7,029 nt of DNA, taken from Gammaproteobacteria bacterium. GTDB lineage: Bacteria > Pseudomonadota > Gammaproteobacteria > Steroidobacterales > JABDKV01. Of this stretch, positions 1 to 6,329 are shown piece by piece. Both the position numbers and the translations under genes were made by a program. Each line of letters starts with the position of its first letter. Positions within the stretch are counted from its first letter, which is position 1. The notes below the pieces were generated by a model, which made no database searches, was not told the origin of the DNA, and saw nothing but the letters and a program-made list of their open reading frames with translations. The DNA lies in NCBI GenBank assembly GCA_029862285.1, contig JAOTXR010000108.1:1-7029 (forward strand), given 5' to 3'.

Positions 1-198
1 CTGAATAATAGCGTTGGTGTTACCCGACCCCATTGACCGCAGTGCCGCCTTCGTCTTTTCCAGGTCGCGGGCAAGCAGTAACTTGCTGGTGCTGTCCTGC
101 GCTTTTGACAGATCGCGCAATAGCATTATGGCCTTTCGTTGCAGTTCTTCCCCGCGCTTTTGTCTGGCGAATGGCAGTGTTTGTGGTATAGCAGGCAT
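1..198 (-). CDS. Start of a further phage gene, cut by the window edge
   Basis: An open frame begins with ATG at 198 and runs to position 1 without a stop, giving 66 residues. It starts MPAIPQTLPFARQKRGEEL and continues QRKAIMLLRDLSKAQDSTSK, then LLLARDLEKTKAALRSMGSG. Most of this is predicted to be charged amphipathic helix. The start lies 3 nt after the stop of the putative ejection-protein gene, in the same direction, and the Shine-Dalgarno is weak (GGGG about 9-10 nt upstream). It was found by reading the minus strand through to the edge. Its place after two ejection-type genes suggests another internal virion or tail protein; this is inference only. No family is recognised from the visible part. 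Confidence 0.7.
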   Translation of the reverse strand, partial: MPAIPQTLPFARQKRGEELQRKAIMLLRDLSKAQDSTSKLLLARDLEKTKAALRSMGSGNTNAIIQ

Positions 199-201
199 GG
201 C

Positions 202-1470
202 TTAAAACCCCGATTGTCTCAATATTTCCATTCGTTCGGCCTCCGTCATGTTCTTAATTTGCTCATCGGTGAAATCAGCAAGCGTCGGAGGCGCAGCAGC
301 CGGTGCAGGGGTGGTGGTGGTGGTGGTGGTGGTGGCCGTATCATCATCACCATCAAGCCCTGCCCGCTGGAGTTCCTGTATTCGCAGCCCGTCCTTGTTT
401 TTCTCCCAATCCGCCAGCATCCCGACCTCGGATTTATTTACTTCGATATAAGTGGCGCGGTGCCGGGCGCGAGCCATTTCCAGCGTCTGTAACTTCGCAA
501 GCCCGATCAGGAAAGACTCCATATACTCTGCGTTCGCGCTAGGTTTCGGCCAACCCTCCAGCGCAAGGGCTATATCCCTATCCGACGCCGGCCCAGGCGG
601 TAGGTCGCTGACCGCCTTTGAATTTCGCAGCTTGCGATAGCGGGTCCGTAATACCGTTACCTCGTCCTCACTGCCCAGCGCAGTCTTTAGCCACTCCTCT
701 GTTGAGGCAACAGCGCCGGCCGATAGCTCCTCGCTGCCCCTGGTGCCAAACTCGTTAGCCAGAGCGCTGAGTTCTGTGACGGTTGATTCGCTCTCTATGA
801 CGCCTGTGATGGCCGCGCTTAGCACCTTTTGCTCGTGTGAGCTGAACGGGTCTTGCCTAGCACGTTGCAGCAACAAAAACTCGGCTTTCGCTTCGGGGGT
901 CGGCAAATTCTCGTAGAATTTGAACTCGCGCACACTGGCCGGATCCTCCAGCCCCTTTTTAGCCCGCAGGTTTGCTTCGAGTGTTATCAATTCCTTTTTC
1001 TGACGAAACGCCGCTTGGTCTCGGGCCGTTTGCCTTTCGTCCCGATTCGCTTGCCGCCGAGTTTCCTCGGTCTGCTGTTCCTGCGTATTTCTCTGCTGCT
1101 GCAACTGTGACCCGATCTGAAACTGCTGCGGCGATAATTGTTGCGCATTAGCCGCCAGCGCGGCGGCTATTTGCTCCGACCGCCCGCCGAATCTTGCTGA
1201 CTCGTCTCCATAGCTAAACTCATCTTGGGACTGCGGAACCGGCAATTCTATGCCCATCGCGCGGGCCAGCTTGGCGCCGGCCTGATCCGCTAGCCCCTGC
1301 TTTTCTTTCTCCGCCTTCCGCAGCGCCCGCATGTGCAGACCTTGCGATATGCCGTGCAAGGCTGCTGCCAGCGGATGTTGCTGACGAAAGTCGGTTGGTC
1401 CGCGTGTCGCCTGCTGCGCTAACACCTGCTGCAATAGTGGCGAGTGTCCGACTGCGCGTGGTCTGGTCAT
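202..1470 (-). CDS. Putative coiled-coil internal virion / ejection protein
   Basis: A 422-residue, largely helical protein, probably a second ejected core protein. Residues 35-75 form a charged amphipathic segment. Residues 100-170 are a strongly Gln/Arg/Glu-rich coiled coil (QQLSPQQFQIGSQLQQQRN, then EETRRQANRDERQTARDQ). The segment TRYRKLRNSKAVSDLPPGPAS (276-296) with DRDIALALEGWP (297-308), then YMESFLIGLAKLQTLEMARA (316-335), is the part I associate with phage DNA-transfer or internal virion proteins. A low-complexity linker GDDDTA, eight threonines and PAPAAAPP (374-395) precedes a short C-terminal helix (TLADFTDEQIKNMTEAERME, 396-415). The ATG at 1470 has GAGG 9 nt upstream and follows the preceding stop after 2 nt. 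Another start gene follows 3 nt after its TAA. Exact family name not certain. Confidence 0.75.
   Translation of the reverse strand: MTRPRAVGHSPLLQQVLAQQATRGPTDFRQQHPLAAALHGISQGLHMRALRKAEKEKQGLADQAGAKLARAMGIELPVPQSQDEFSYGDESARFGGRSEQIAAALAANAQQLSPQQFQIGSQLQQQRNTQEQQTEETRRQANRDERQTARDQAAFRQKKELITLEANLRAKKGLEDPASVREFKFYENLPTPEAKAEFLLLQRARQDPFSSHEQKVLSAAITGVIESESTVTELSALANEFGTRGSEELSAGAVASTEEWLKTALGSEDEVTVLRTRYRKLRNSKAVSDLPPGPASDRDIALALEGWPKPSANAEYMESFLIGLAKLQTLEMARARHRATYIEVNKSEVGMLADWEKNKDGLRIQELQRAGLDGDDDTATTTTTTTTPAPAAAPPTLADFTDEQIKNMTEAERMEILRQSGF
310..333 (-). repeat. (ACC)8 trinucleotide microsatellite coding for Thr8
   Basis: Eight perfect ACC codons on the minus strand (GGT on the plus strand), flanked by a GCC codon and the PAPAAAPP stretch. 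It lies in frame in the linker of the 422-residue putative ejection protein, so change in copy number would lengthen or shorten the linker without a frameshift. Confidence 0.95.
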
Positions 1471-1472
1471 TG

Positions 1473-2426
1473 TTATCCCCCTCGTCCCAATGCAACGCCG
1501 CCGAGTTGCCCCAGCCCGCCGTAAATACTCGACAACATGCCCATCTGCGTGTCATAGGCCGACTGCGCGTTTTGGTCATACGCCGCGAACGCTCCAACCG
1601 CATCGACATTAGACGGAGCGTAAAAATTCTGTAGCGTCGGCGTTCCGACCTGCTGATAGCCGAGCGGCGATGCCACCAGATTTTGCAGAAACGCCTGCCG
1701 CGCCATCTCTTGTTGCAACGCCGTTTGTTGCAGCCCAATGTTTGCCTGATTCTGCTGATTCAGTTGCCCGAACAGCGCCTGATCGCGCGCCAGCCCGAGT
1801 CGCGTTTCCTCGCGGCCCTGGCTGATCGCTTGCAGGGCTGCATTCTCGGTCGCCTGCCTGCGCTGGTCGCCCTGAATATCCAGCTCGCCTCGAGCGGCAT
1901 TAGAAAGCGTTGTCTGCCCGATACCCTGACCGCGTTCGGTTGGTATCCCGCGTGATGCCAGCGACTCGCGTAGCTGCGCTTCACGCTGGTCATACACGGG
2001 GTCAAGCAGCCCCATCAGCCGGCCAAACTCGCCCTGCGTTGCTTCCTCGCGCTGTTGCGTGTAATCGCCAATCGTTGGATCAGCGAACTGAAAATCCGCC
2101 GGGTCGATTGATCCTGGTAGATTGAAATTCGTGTTTCCCAGTTGCTGCAGCGCGGCCCACGCCTGGTTTAACGACTCTTGCGTAATCCCGGTCTGCGTGT
2201 CGTAAATGTTCTGAAGTTGCTGCGGTATTTGCAGCTCGATACTCGACTGCCCGATCTGGCTTAACGGCATATCACCAAAGTTGTTCGGGGTCACGTTGCT
2301 CGGCAGGCTCGGCGGCGTGTAAAGCACGTTACCCATCGGCGTAAACTGGTTCGGCGTGTTGTACGCCTGCTGCAATGCCAGCGTAGGCAGCGGATTAGTC
2401 GGTTCTGGTGCGCTTGGTTTTCCCAT
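1473..2426 (-). CDS. Putative internal virion / DNA-ejection protein (Q/A-rich)
   Basis: A 317-residue protein of a type common in podovirus structural modules, likely packaged in the capsid or tail and released with DNA. The N-terminal part MGKPSAPEP ... LALQQAYNTPNQFTPMGNVLYTPP (16-39) followed by SSIELQIPQQLQNIYDTQTG (61-80) matches the familiar layout where a short strand-forming TPxGxxxY motif precedes helices. The central region (125-250) is predicted helical and Gln/Ala/Arg-rich, with DPVYDQREAQLRESLASRGI (142-161), the family's hallmark, then LARDQALFGQLNQQNQANI (212-230). The region NLVASPLGYQQVGTPTLQ (249-266) follows the helices, and the last 20 residues are a Gly-rich hydrophobic segment (IYGGLGQLGGVALG) that could touch membrane; that is inference. 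The Shine-Dalgarno is weak. The stop is 2 nt before the next ATG. Confidence 0.78.
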   Translation of the reverse strand: MGKPSAPEPTNPLPTLALQQAYNTPNQFTPMGNVLYTPPSLPSNVTPNNFGDMPLSQIGQSSIELQIPQQLQNIYDTQTGITQESLNQAWAALQQLGNTNFNLPGSIDPADFQFADPTIGDYTQQREEATQGEFGRLMGLLDPVYDQREAQLRESLASRGIPTERGQGIGQTTLSNAARGELDIQGDQRRQATENAALQAISQGREETRLGLARDQALFGQLNQQNQANIGLQQTALQQEMARQAFLQNLVASPLGYQQVGTPTLQNFYAPSNVDAVGAFAAYDQNAQSAYDTQMGMLSSIYGGLGQLGGVALGRGG

Positions 2427-2435
2427 GATCTCTGC

Positions 2436-2774
2436 CTATAGCGGTAATGTTCTGGCTGCCGAATAGTGCCGACGACCAAACCGGACTGGTGCGGCGCGAA
2501 GCCCTGGAGCTGTTGAGTTCCCCACGCCGGAGCCGCCCAGCCTGGAAAAATTGAAGCCGGGTCCGCGATAAGCGCCGCGGACATTTGCTCGGGCCGGAGA
2601 AGCAAACGGGCGTGCTTGAGATGGCACTATTCCAGCCGGGGGCTGCACCCCGTAGATTCCCGGCGGTGGAGCGACGCTCCTTATGCCCTGCGGCGGCTGT
2701 GGCCCGCTGTAAGGGCTAAAGGCTGGCGGCTGTCTCGGCTGCGGTTGTTGTCGTGGCGCGTTGAACTTGCCCAT
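2436..2774 (-). CDS. Small proline-rich phage protein, unknown function
   Basis: A 112-residue protein, unrecognised. It starts MGKFNAPRQQPQPRQPP and is rich in Pro, Gly, Arg and Ala, with no hydrophobic membrane segment and probably little fixed structure. Residues 27-53 are three 9-residue repeats of the form PP-x-GI-xxxx. The later part (RGPGFNFSRLGGSGVGN, 70-86) is Gly-rich. GAGG lies 7 nt before the ATG, supporting this start, which overlaps the end of the acetyltransferase gene by 59 nt in another frame. The next gene begins 9 nt after its stop and also starts with MGK followed by a Pro-rich stretch, so the two may be related or share a packaging signal; that is inference. Against it being real, composition in GC-rich DNA can give spurious Pro/Arg-rich frames; for it, without this gene a stretch of about 290 nt in an otherwise gapless operon would be empty. 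Confidence 0.65.
   Translation of the reverse strand: MGKFNAPRQQPQPRQPPAFSPYSGPQPPQGIRSVAPPPGIYGVQPPAGIVPSQARPFASPARANVRGAYRGPGFNFSRLGGSGVGNSTAPGLRAAPVRFGRRHYSAARTLPL
2616..2696 (-). repeat. Three tandem 9-residue Pro-rich repeats (27 nt period)
   Basis: Within the small proline-rich protein the units are PPQGIRSVA, PPPGIYGVQ and PPAGIVPSQ. Period is exactly 9 residues (27 nt); PP, G and I are kept in each copy while the DNA has diverged, so selection appears to hold the protein pattern. Confidence 0.7.
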
Positions 2775-3195
2775 GTCGGTGCCTCAGTGTGTCAAATTCT
2801 GATTGGATCATGCCATACAGGCACAGGTCGCCTTTGTCGGTCGCGTCGCGCAGCACGCCCTCAAGCCTGAAGCCGGCGAACTCCAGCAACCGGCGTGCGC
2901 GCTTGTTCTTTTTGCTGGTCATCGACGTGATACGCCGTACCTTGAGATGGTCGAACGGATACGCCAACAGCTCGACTATGTTCTGCCTTGTCGCCCAGCG
3001 CGGCGATTCCGCGGCGAACGATAACTGCACATCCGTTTTTCGGTATTCATGGTAAACGGCAACCGCCAGCGGTCTGCGCTCCGCAGTTGTCACCAGCGCG
3101 GCCTGCGGGTAAAGCAGACTATTCGCGCCAATCCTGGCAGCCGCCCACTCCAATAATACGCGCTGCTCAGCTGGCTTGATCGACCAGTAGATCAC
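2716..3195 (-). CDS. GNAT-family N-acetyltransferase-like protein
   Basis: A 159-residue protein resembling the GNAT proteins often found between tail and ejection-protein genes in podoviral phages. The first codon is GTG, within a GTGA overlap with the stop of the upstream gene; no clear Shine-Dalgarno is visible, so coupling is likely. The GNAT core is visible as the strand VQLSFAAES (56-64), the helix region WATRQNIVELLAYPFDHL (67-84), the strand VRRITSMTSKKNKRARRLLE (86-105) and FAGFRLEGVLRDATDKGD (106-123), then LYGMIQSEF (126-134). The usual Q/R-x-x-G-x-G/A acetyl-CoA loop is replaced by SPRWATRQN, so activity is uncertain, although this variant occurs in phage relatives. The domain should end near residue 138; residues 141-159 are a Thr/Ala-rich extension lying wholly in the overlap with the next gene. 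Substrate unknown. Confidence 0.8.
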   Translation of the reverse strand: MIYWSIKPAEQRVLLEWAAARIGANSLLYPQAALVTTAERRPLAVAVYHEYRKTDVQLSFAAESPRWATRQNIVELLAYPFDHLKVRRITSMTSKKNKRARRLLEFAGFRLEGVLRDATDKGDLCLYGMIQSEFDTLRHRHGQVQRATTTTAAETAASL

Positions 3196-4769
3196 CAGAA
3201 ACCGACGGCCGGATCAATTACCTCGTAAACGTAATCAATATGCCGATACTTCGCGTCTGGTGTAACAGGCCCGGTGCATTTCATCTGCACGAAAGTCCCG
3301 ACGCCCGCGGCCAGCATCCACTCGTTATAACGCAATACTTCCCGCTGCGGCAAACGGTTGTCTGTGTAGTTCATTTTGAGTTCCACCCGCGTGCTCGCTG
3401 TGGATGGCACCAGCGTTGCGTTAGCGGATGCCGATGCCCAAAGACGCGCCGCGGTAATCGACTTCGGATTATTAACCCGCAAATTAGACGGGCCGGAAAT
3501 CATTTCGATACTCACCGAGGTGGCTGTAGCGAACGCCTGGCATATTACCGTATTATCTCCCGATGCCGAGGCCAACGCAGTGTAATACAAGTCACCATCG
3601 AAGACCGCCCACGATGTTGCGTTCATGCCCGTAAACAGGCTCGGCGCCCCAGTGTGTAAATCAACAATATGCTGGTGGTATGTGCCTACTGCCTTTTCCC
3701 GGTCGCCCCATGTCGAATCGGCCACCGGCACATTGAACAGCAACAGCGGCCCCTTTGGATACAGCACCGCCTGCCATGACAGGTTGGCCTGGTTATCGTT
3801 CATTGCAGCCTTGACCGCGCCCGCTAACTTCGACGGCGTGACGACCCCCTCGGTGAGCATTGCCTGCGGCAACGCGACGTAATCATATTCCGTTATCAGC
3901 CACGTCTGCGCTCCCCATGATGCCGCGATGTCCATGCGCTGCGGCATCGCCGCCCCGATGCCGGCCGCTTCCCCGAGATTGAACACCCCGACCAGCGCCC
4001 AGGCATTGGCATCATTCGGGTTCGTTCCCTGGTAGACGATAGCTTCGCCGGCCGTTGTCACAAACACCGGGTAGTCGTCAGGACCGGAGCCGCCATCATG
4101 TGTATAACGGGTCATGGTCAGCAGGTCTCCGCCCTTGCGCGCCACGTAAGACAGGTCGAAAAACCTGAGTGCATCGCCAATACTGTCAAGCGTTGAGTAA
4201 TAAAACCCAAGCTGGTCAGGGCGCCACCAGTAGGTACGGTTTTTGAAAGAATAAACGCCCGCGAACTTGTCAGCGCTCGCTGCAGGCTCTCCTGACGCAA
4301 CCGATAGCGGTTGCGTAGACCACGCGGCACCGTCATAAGACTGCGGCGCGTCTTCGCCGTTGGCCCATACCAAACGGCCGTTAATGTTCGTCCAGCAAAA
4401 TTTTGTGTTGGTCAGTCCGGTTACCGCCGGGGTGGCAACAAACCCGGCGCTGGATACGTCCCAGATCCCACCATCGGCGCCGCAAAACATGGTTTCGATG
4501 CTGCCAACATGCACCATTAACTCGGTCGGCTCAATGGACGACGAAATAGACGCGTGAATTAGCGGGTTGCGTCGCGGGCTGATACCGTCATGGCTGGATA
4601 TGACGTTTGTAAAGCGCTCGGCCTGCGTCGGCGGGATTGCCTGCACGGGGTCGCGCGCGTTCCAGCCCTGGTGCGGCGCCGGTAGTGTCAGTGTGCGCGA
4701 ACGTCCGCTGCGTTCGCGCGCACGTTCCCGCTCCCGGCGCAGGGCATTTAAGACAGCTCGACGGCTCAT
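3192..4769 (-). CDS. Phage tail nozzle / beta-propeller-like structural protein
   Basis: A 525-residue protein of a family common in podoviruses and prophages, probably the tail tube or nozzle component that follows the adaptor (analogous in position to P22 gp10 or T7 gp12). Characteristic stretches are LPAPHQGWNARDPVQAIPP (29-47), TGLTNTKFCWTNINGRLVWANG (117-138) with YDGAAW (145-150), FKNRTYWW (175-182), LSYVARKGGDLLTMTRYTHD (206-225), DDYPVFVTTAGEAIVYQGT (231-249), ALVGVFNLGE (258-267) and WQAVLYPKGPLLLFNVPV (332-349). These are repeated beta-strand blades. The N-terminal 25 residues are an R/E-rich extension (RRERERARERSGRSR) not expected in the propeller. Its ATG overlaps the adaptor TGA, and no good Shine-Dalgarno is seen, suggesting coupled translation. 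The protein ends VGFW; its TGA overlaps the next start. Structural role confident, exact name less so. Confidence 0.85.
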   Translation of the reverse strand: MSRRAVLNALRRERERARERSGRSRTLTLPAPHQGWNARDPVQAIPPTQAERFTNVISSHDGISPRRNPLIHASISSSIEPTELMVHVGSIETMFCGADGGIWDVSSAGFVATPAVTGLTNTKFCWTNINGRLVWANGEDAPQSYDGAAWSTQPLSVASGEPAASADKFAGVYSFKNRTYWWRPDQLGFYYSTLDSIGDALRFFDLSYVARKGGDLLTMTRYTHDGGSGPDDYPVFVTTAGEAIVYQGTNPNDANAWALVGVFNLGEAAGIGAAMPQRMDIAASWGAQTWLITEYDYVALPQAMLTEGVVTPSKLAGAVKAAMNDNQANLSWQAVLYPKGPLLLFNVPVADSTWGDREKAVGTYHQHIVDLHTGAPSLFTGMNATSWAVFDGDLYYTALASASGDNTVICQAFATATSVSIEMISGPSNLRVNNPKSITAARLWASASANATLVPSTASTRVELKMNYTDNRLPQREVLRYNEWMLAAGVGTFVQMKCTGPVTPDAKYRHIDYVYEVIDPAVGFW

Positions 4770-5758
4770 CAGCTTGCGGGGAAGTTGCCTTCAGGGATGC
4801 CGGGGTAGTTACCCACCTGTTCGCCGCCTATGTTCACGCGATGTTCGCCGTGCTGCCCGATATATGCGGCAAGTAGGTCATCATATTCCAGCTTGTGATC
4901 GAGGTAAGACATACCCATGCGCCGACGCAGCCGGTATACAACGCCGCGATCCATCAAGTCTTCTGGTACCAGCGAGTATGTGCCGGTTCCATCCTCCGGC
5001 AAGTCAGTCAGGAACACGGCATTACCACCCGCGGTCCAGGCTGTAAAATCCGCCGAGTTCGTGCCCATCAGCGTGATCGTGTCGGAACCGACCGCCGAGG
5101 CAGTATAGGTATTGTGGTTTAGTTCCGTGGTGCCGCCAACGCCAACAAAGGCAAACACATCGCCCGCGCTCTTACTGTGAGCGGCCGTCACCGTTACTAC
5201 AACCTCATCGGTACCCGACAGGGTTACGCCGGTTATCACTCCGGTTCCAGACAAAGACCCCTCGCACCAGTGATCTGAGCGATAATTGAACGCGATCCGC
5301 TCGGCCGACGACGGCACTGGATCAATGTGTAGCCGACGCAACGTGTACTGATCGGACGCATCCACGGCGGCGCCGTACACGCCCGTTCCGGTAGCCGGCA
5401 TAATATGGTAGCGCTGATGCACCGTCGAAGCCGTAAATCCCGACTTGTTGGCCTGCCACTCCGTGCGCCCCGCGTGACGCATCGACCATTGATCGGTACG
5501 ATTCCAGGTCGTGCCGGTCCACGGCAAAAAGTAGTCTGATGGCAACGGGTAACTCGCCTGACCATCGGCCGTATAAAAAGTGTGCTCCCGAATCAGGAGA
5601 CCGCCGGTATAGGCATCCCGTGCTGTCTCGTTCATTGCCCGAAGCAGCATCGCGGTCTCGGTAGTTCCTGACGCAAGCGAGCTAAATCCACCGAATAGCC
5701 CGAGGTCACCAGCCGCGCGGCTGGCAATTTGCAGCGTAAGTTGTCGGGCTACCGGCAT
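4769..5758 (-). CDS. Head-tail adaptor-like (neck) protein with inserted FCCH-like domain
   Basis: A 329-residue protein likely to form the ring joining portal to tail in a podovirus (tail tubular A / gp4-like role). Visible family signatures are LPSDYFLPWTGTTWNR (72-87), the WQANKSG stretch (101-107), RRLHIDPVPSSAERIAFNYRS (141-161) and the C-terminal helical part LVPEDLMDRGVVYRLRRRMG (263-282) with YDDLLAAYI (292-300). Residues about 174-249 do not belong to the usual adaptor core: they read as a beta-rich module (VITGVTLSG ... VVVTVTAAHSKSAGDVF ... TELNHNTYTASAV ... TAWTAGGNAVF), the pattern often annotated in phage proteins as a ubiquitin-activating E1 FCCH-like domain. AAAGGA lies 8 nt before the ATG. 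The TGA stop overlaps the next ATG by one base (TGATG). Family role is well supported by context; exact adaptor equivalence is inferred. Confidence 0.8.
   Translation of the reverse strand: MPVARQLTLQIASRAAGDLGLFGGFSSLASGTTETAMLLRAMNETARDAYTGGLLIREHTFYTADGQASYPLPSDYFLPWTGTTWNRTDQWSMRHAGRTEWQANKSGFTASTVHQRYHIMPATGTGVYGAAVDASDQYTLRRLHIDPVPSSAERIAFNYRSDHWCEGSLSGTGVITGVTLSGTDEVVVTVTAAHSKSAGDVFAFVGVGGTTELNHNTYTASAVGSDTITLMGTNSADFTAWTAGGNAVFLTDLPEDGTGTYSLVPEDLMDRGVVYRLRRRMGMSYLDHKLEYDDLLAAYIGQHGEHRVNIGGEQVGNYPGIPEGNFPAS
5012..5239 (-). other. FCCH-like beta domain inserted in the adaptor (residues ~174-249)
   Basis: The stretch shows the repeated phage module pattern: ITGVT, a VVVTVTAAHS strand, GDVFAFVGVGG, TELNHNTYTA, a DTITLMG strand and TAWTAGGNAVF. 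It sits between the NYRSDHW strand and the LVPEDLMDRGVVYR helix, which are close together in the adaptor families I know. Boundaries are judged by eye and could shift by about 10 residues. The name is a fold-type label; it does not imply ubiquitin chemistry. Confidence 0.72.
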
Positions 5759-5762
5759 TGCT

Positions 5763-6329
5763 CTAGTCCTTTACTTGGGTGGTGTTGGTCTTTCGCTTTC
5801 TGCGGGTGGTTTTACTCTTGAGTTTCTTGTTCTCGCTCATCAGTTCGCCAACCATCCGGCGCAGCTCGGATACCTCATCGCGCAATGTGCCGTCGTCCCC
5901 GCTGTTCGCCAGCCACTTGATCGCTTTTTGCTTCCAGGTTTGACCGCCACGCAATCGGTGAATTGAGGTATCTGGGAACTGCGCTAATTGCTCGACCGTA
6001 TAAATGTCCAGTGAGTTGAACATTTTTACTATTGCCACGTCGGCTTGCGGCCACTCCGTGAGCGGCAGGCCGGTGCCATACTTCTGCTCCTGTCCTTTGG
6101 CGAACTTGTCATAGGAATCAGCGAATCGTTCGCGGTCTTTGGCTTTCACACGCCGATCAACTTCCAGCGTGTTATCGCCCCGGACCCTCATCCTTATCCA
6201 CTCCTCGTTTCGGTAGACCTGGCGCCCTTCGTCGTCGGACGCGCTCTTATCCAGCACCGCCCGATGGTAGAAAATTGGCAGCACGCCCTCGGCATTTTCG
6301 TCTACCGATTCGTCATACATTTGCGACAT
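5763..6329 (-). CDS. Conserved phage protein of unknown function, HhH-like with basic coiled-coil tail
   Basis: A 188-residue protein starting MSQMYDESVD. The frame is open further upstream to an ATG at 6443, but the start at 6329 is preferred because AAGGAG lies 7 nt before it and the longer form would lie deep inside the glycosyltransferase gene. Residues 16-65 (LPIFYHRAV, then EEWIRMRVRGDN) look like a small beta-rich domain. Residues 95-140 (VKMFNSLDIYTVEQLAQFP ... LRGGQTWKQKAIKWL) look like a helix-hairpin-helix-type segment. Residues 146-172 have hydrophobic spacing compatible with a coiled coil, and 168-188 is rich in K, R and T. I recognise this as a type of protein seen in phage structural modules, but know no assigned function. 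The basic tail and HhH-like fold suggest nucleic-acid contact; that is inference. The adaptor gene follows after 4 nt. Confidence 0.78.
   Translation of the reverse strand: MSQMYDESVDENAEGVLPIFYHRAVLDKSASDDEGRQVYRNEEWIRMRVRGDNTLEVDRRVKAKDRERFADSYDKFAKGQEQKYGTGLPLTEWPQADVAIVKMFNSLDIYTVEQLAQFPDTSIHRLRGGQTWKQKAIKWLANSGDDGTLRDEVSELRRMVGELMSENKKLKSKTTRRKRKTNTTQVKD

Noticed and set aside
303..352. Plus-strand poly-Trp/poly-Gly/poly-Val frames over the GGT tract as possible genes
   Set aside because: They are simply the three frames of the (GGT)8 repeat read antisense to the ejection-protein linker.
1220..1738. 172-codon minus-strand frame across the junction of the two putative ejection-protein genes
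   Set aside because: It is Arg/Ser/Ala-rich, matches no family I know, and lies in another frame over two well-supported genes; typical shadow of GC-rich coding DNA.
2291..2605. 104-codon minus-strand frame across the proline-rich gene and the next gene
   Set aside because: Composition is random-like (Arg/Thr/Trp-rich), and its start lies within the proline-rich gene without a clear ribosome-binding site.
4567..5046. 159-codon plus-strand frame opposite the adaptor and nozzle genes
   Set aside because: Arg/Cys/Ser-rich, no recognisable domain and wholly antisense to two conserved genes; no plus-strand gene elsewhere in the window.
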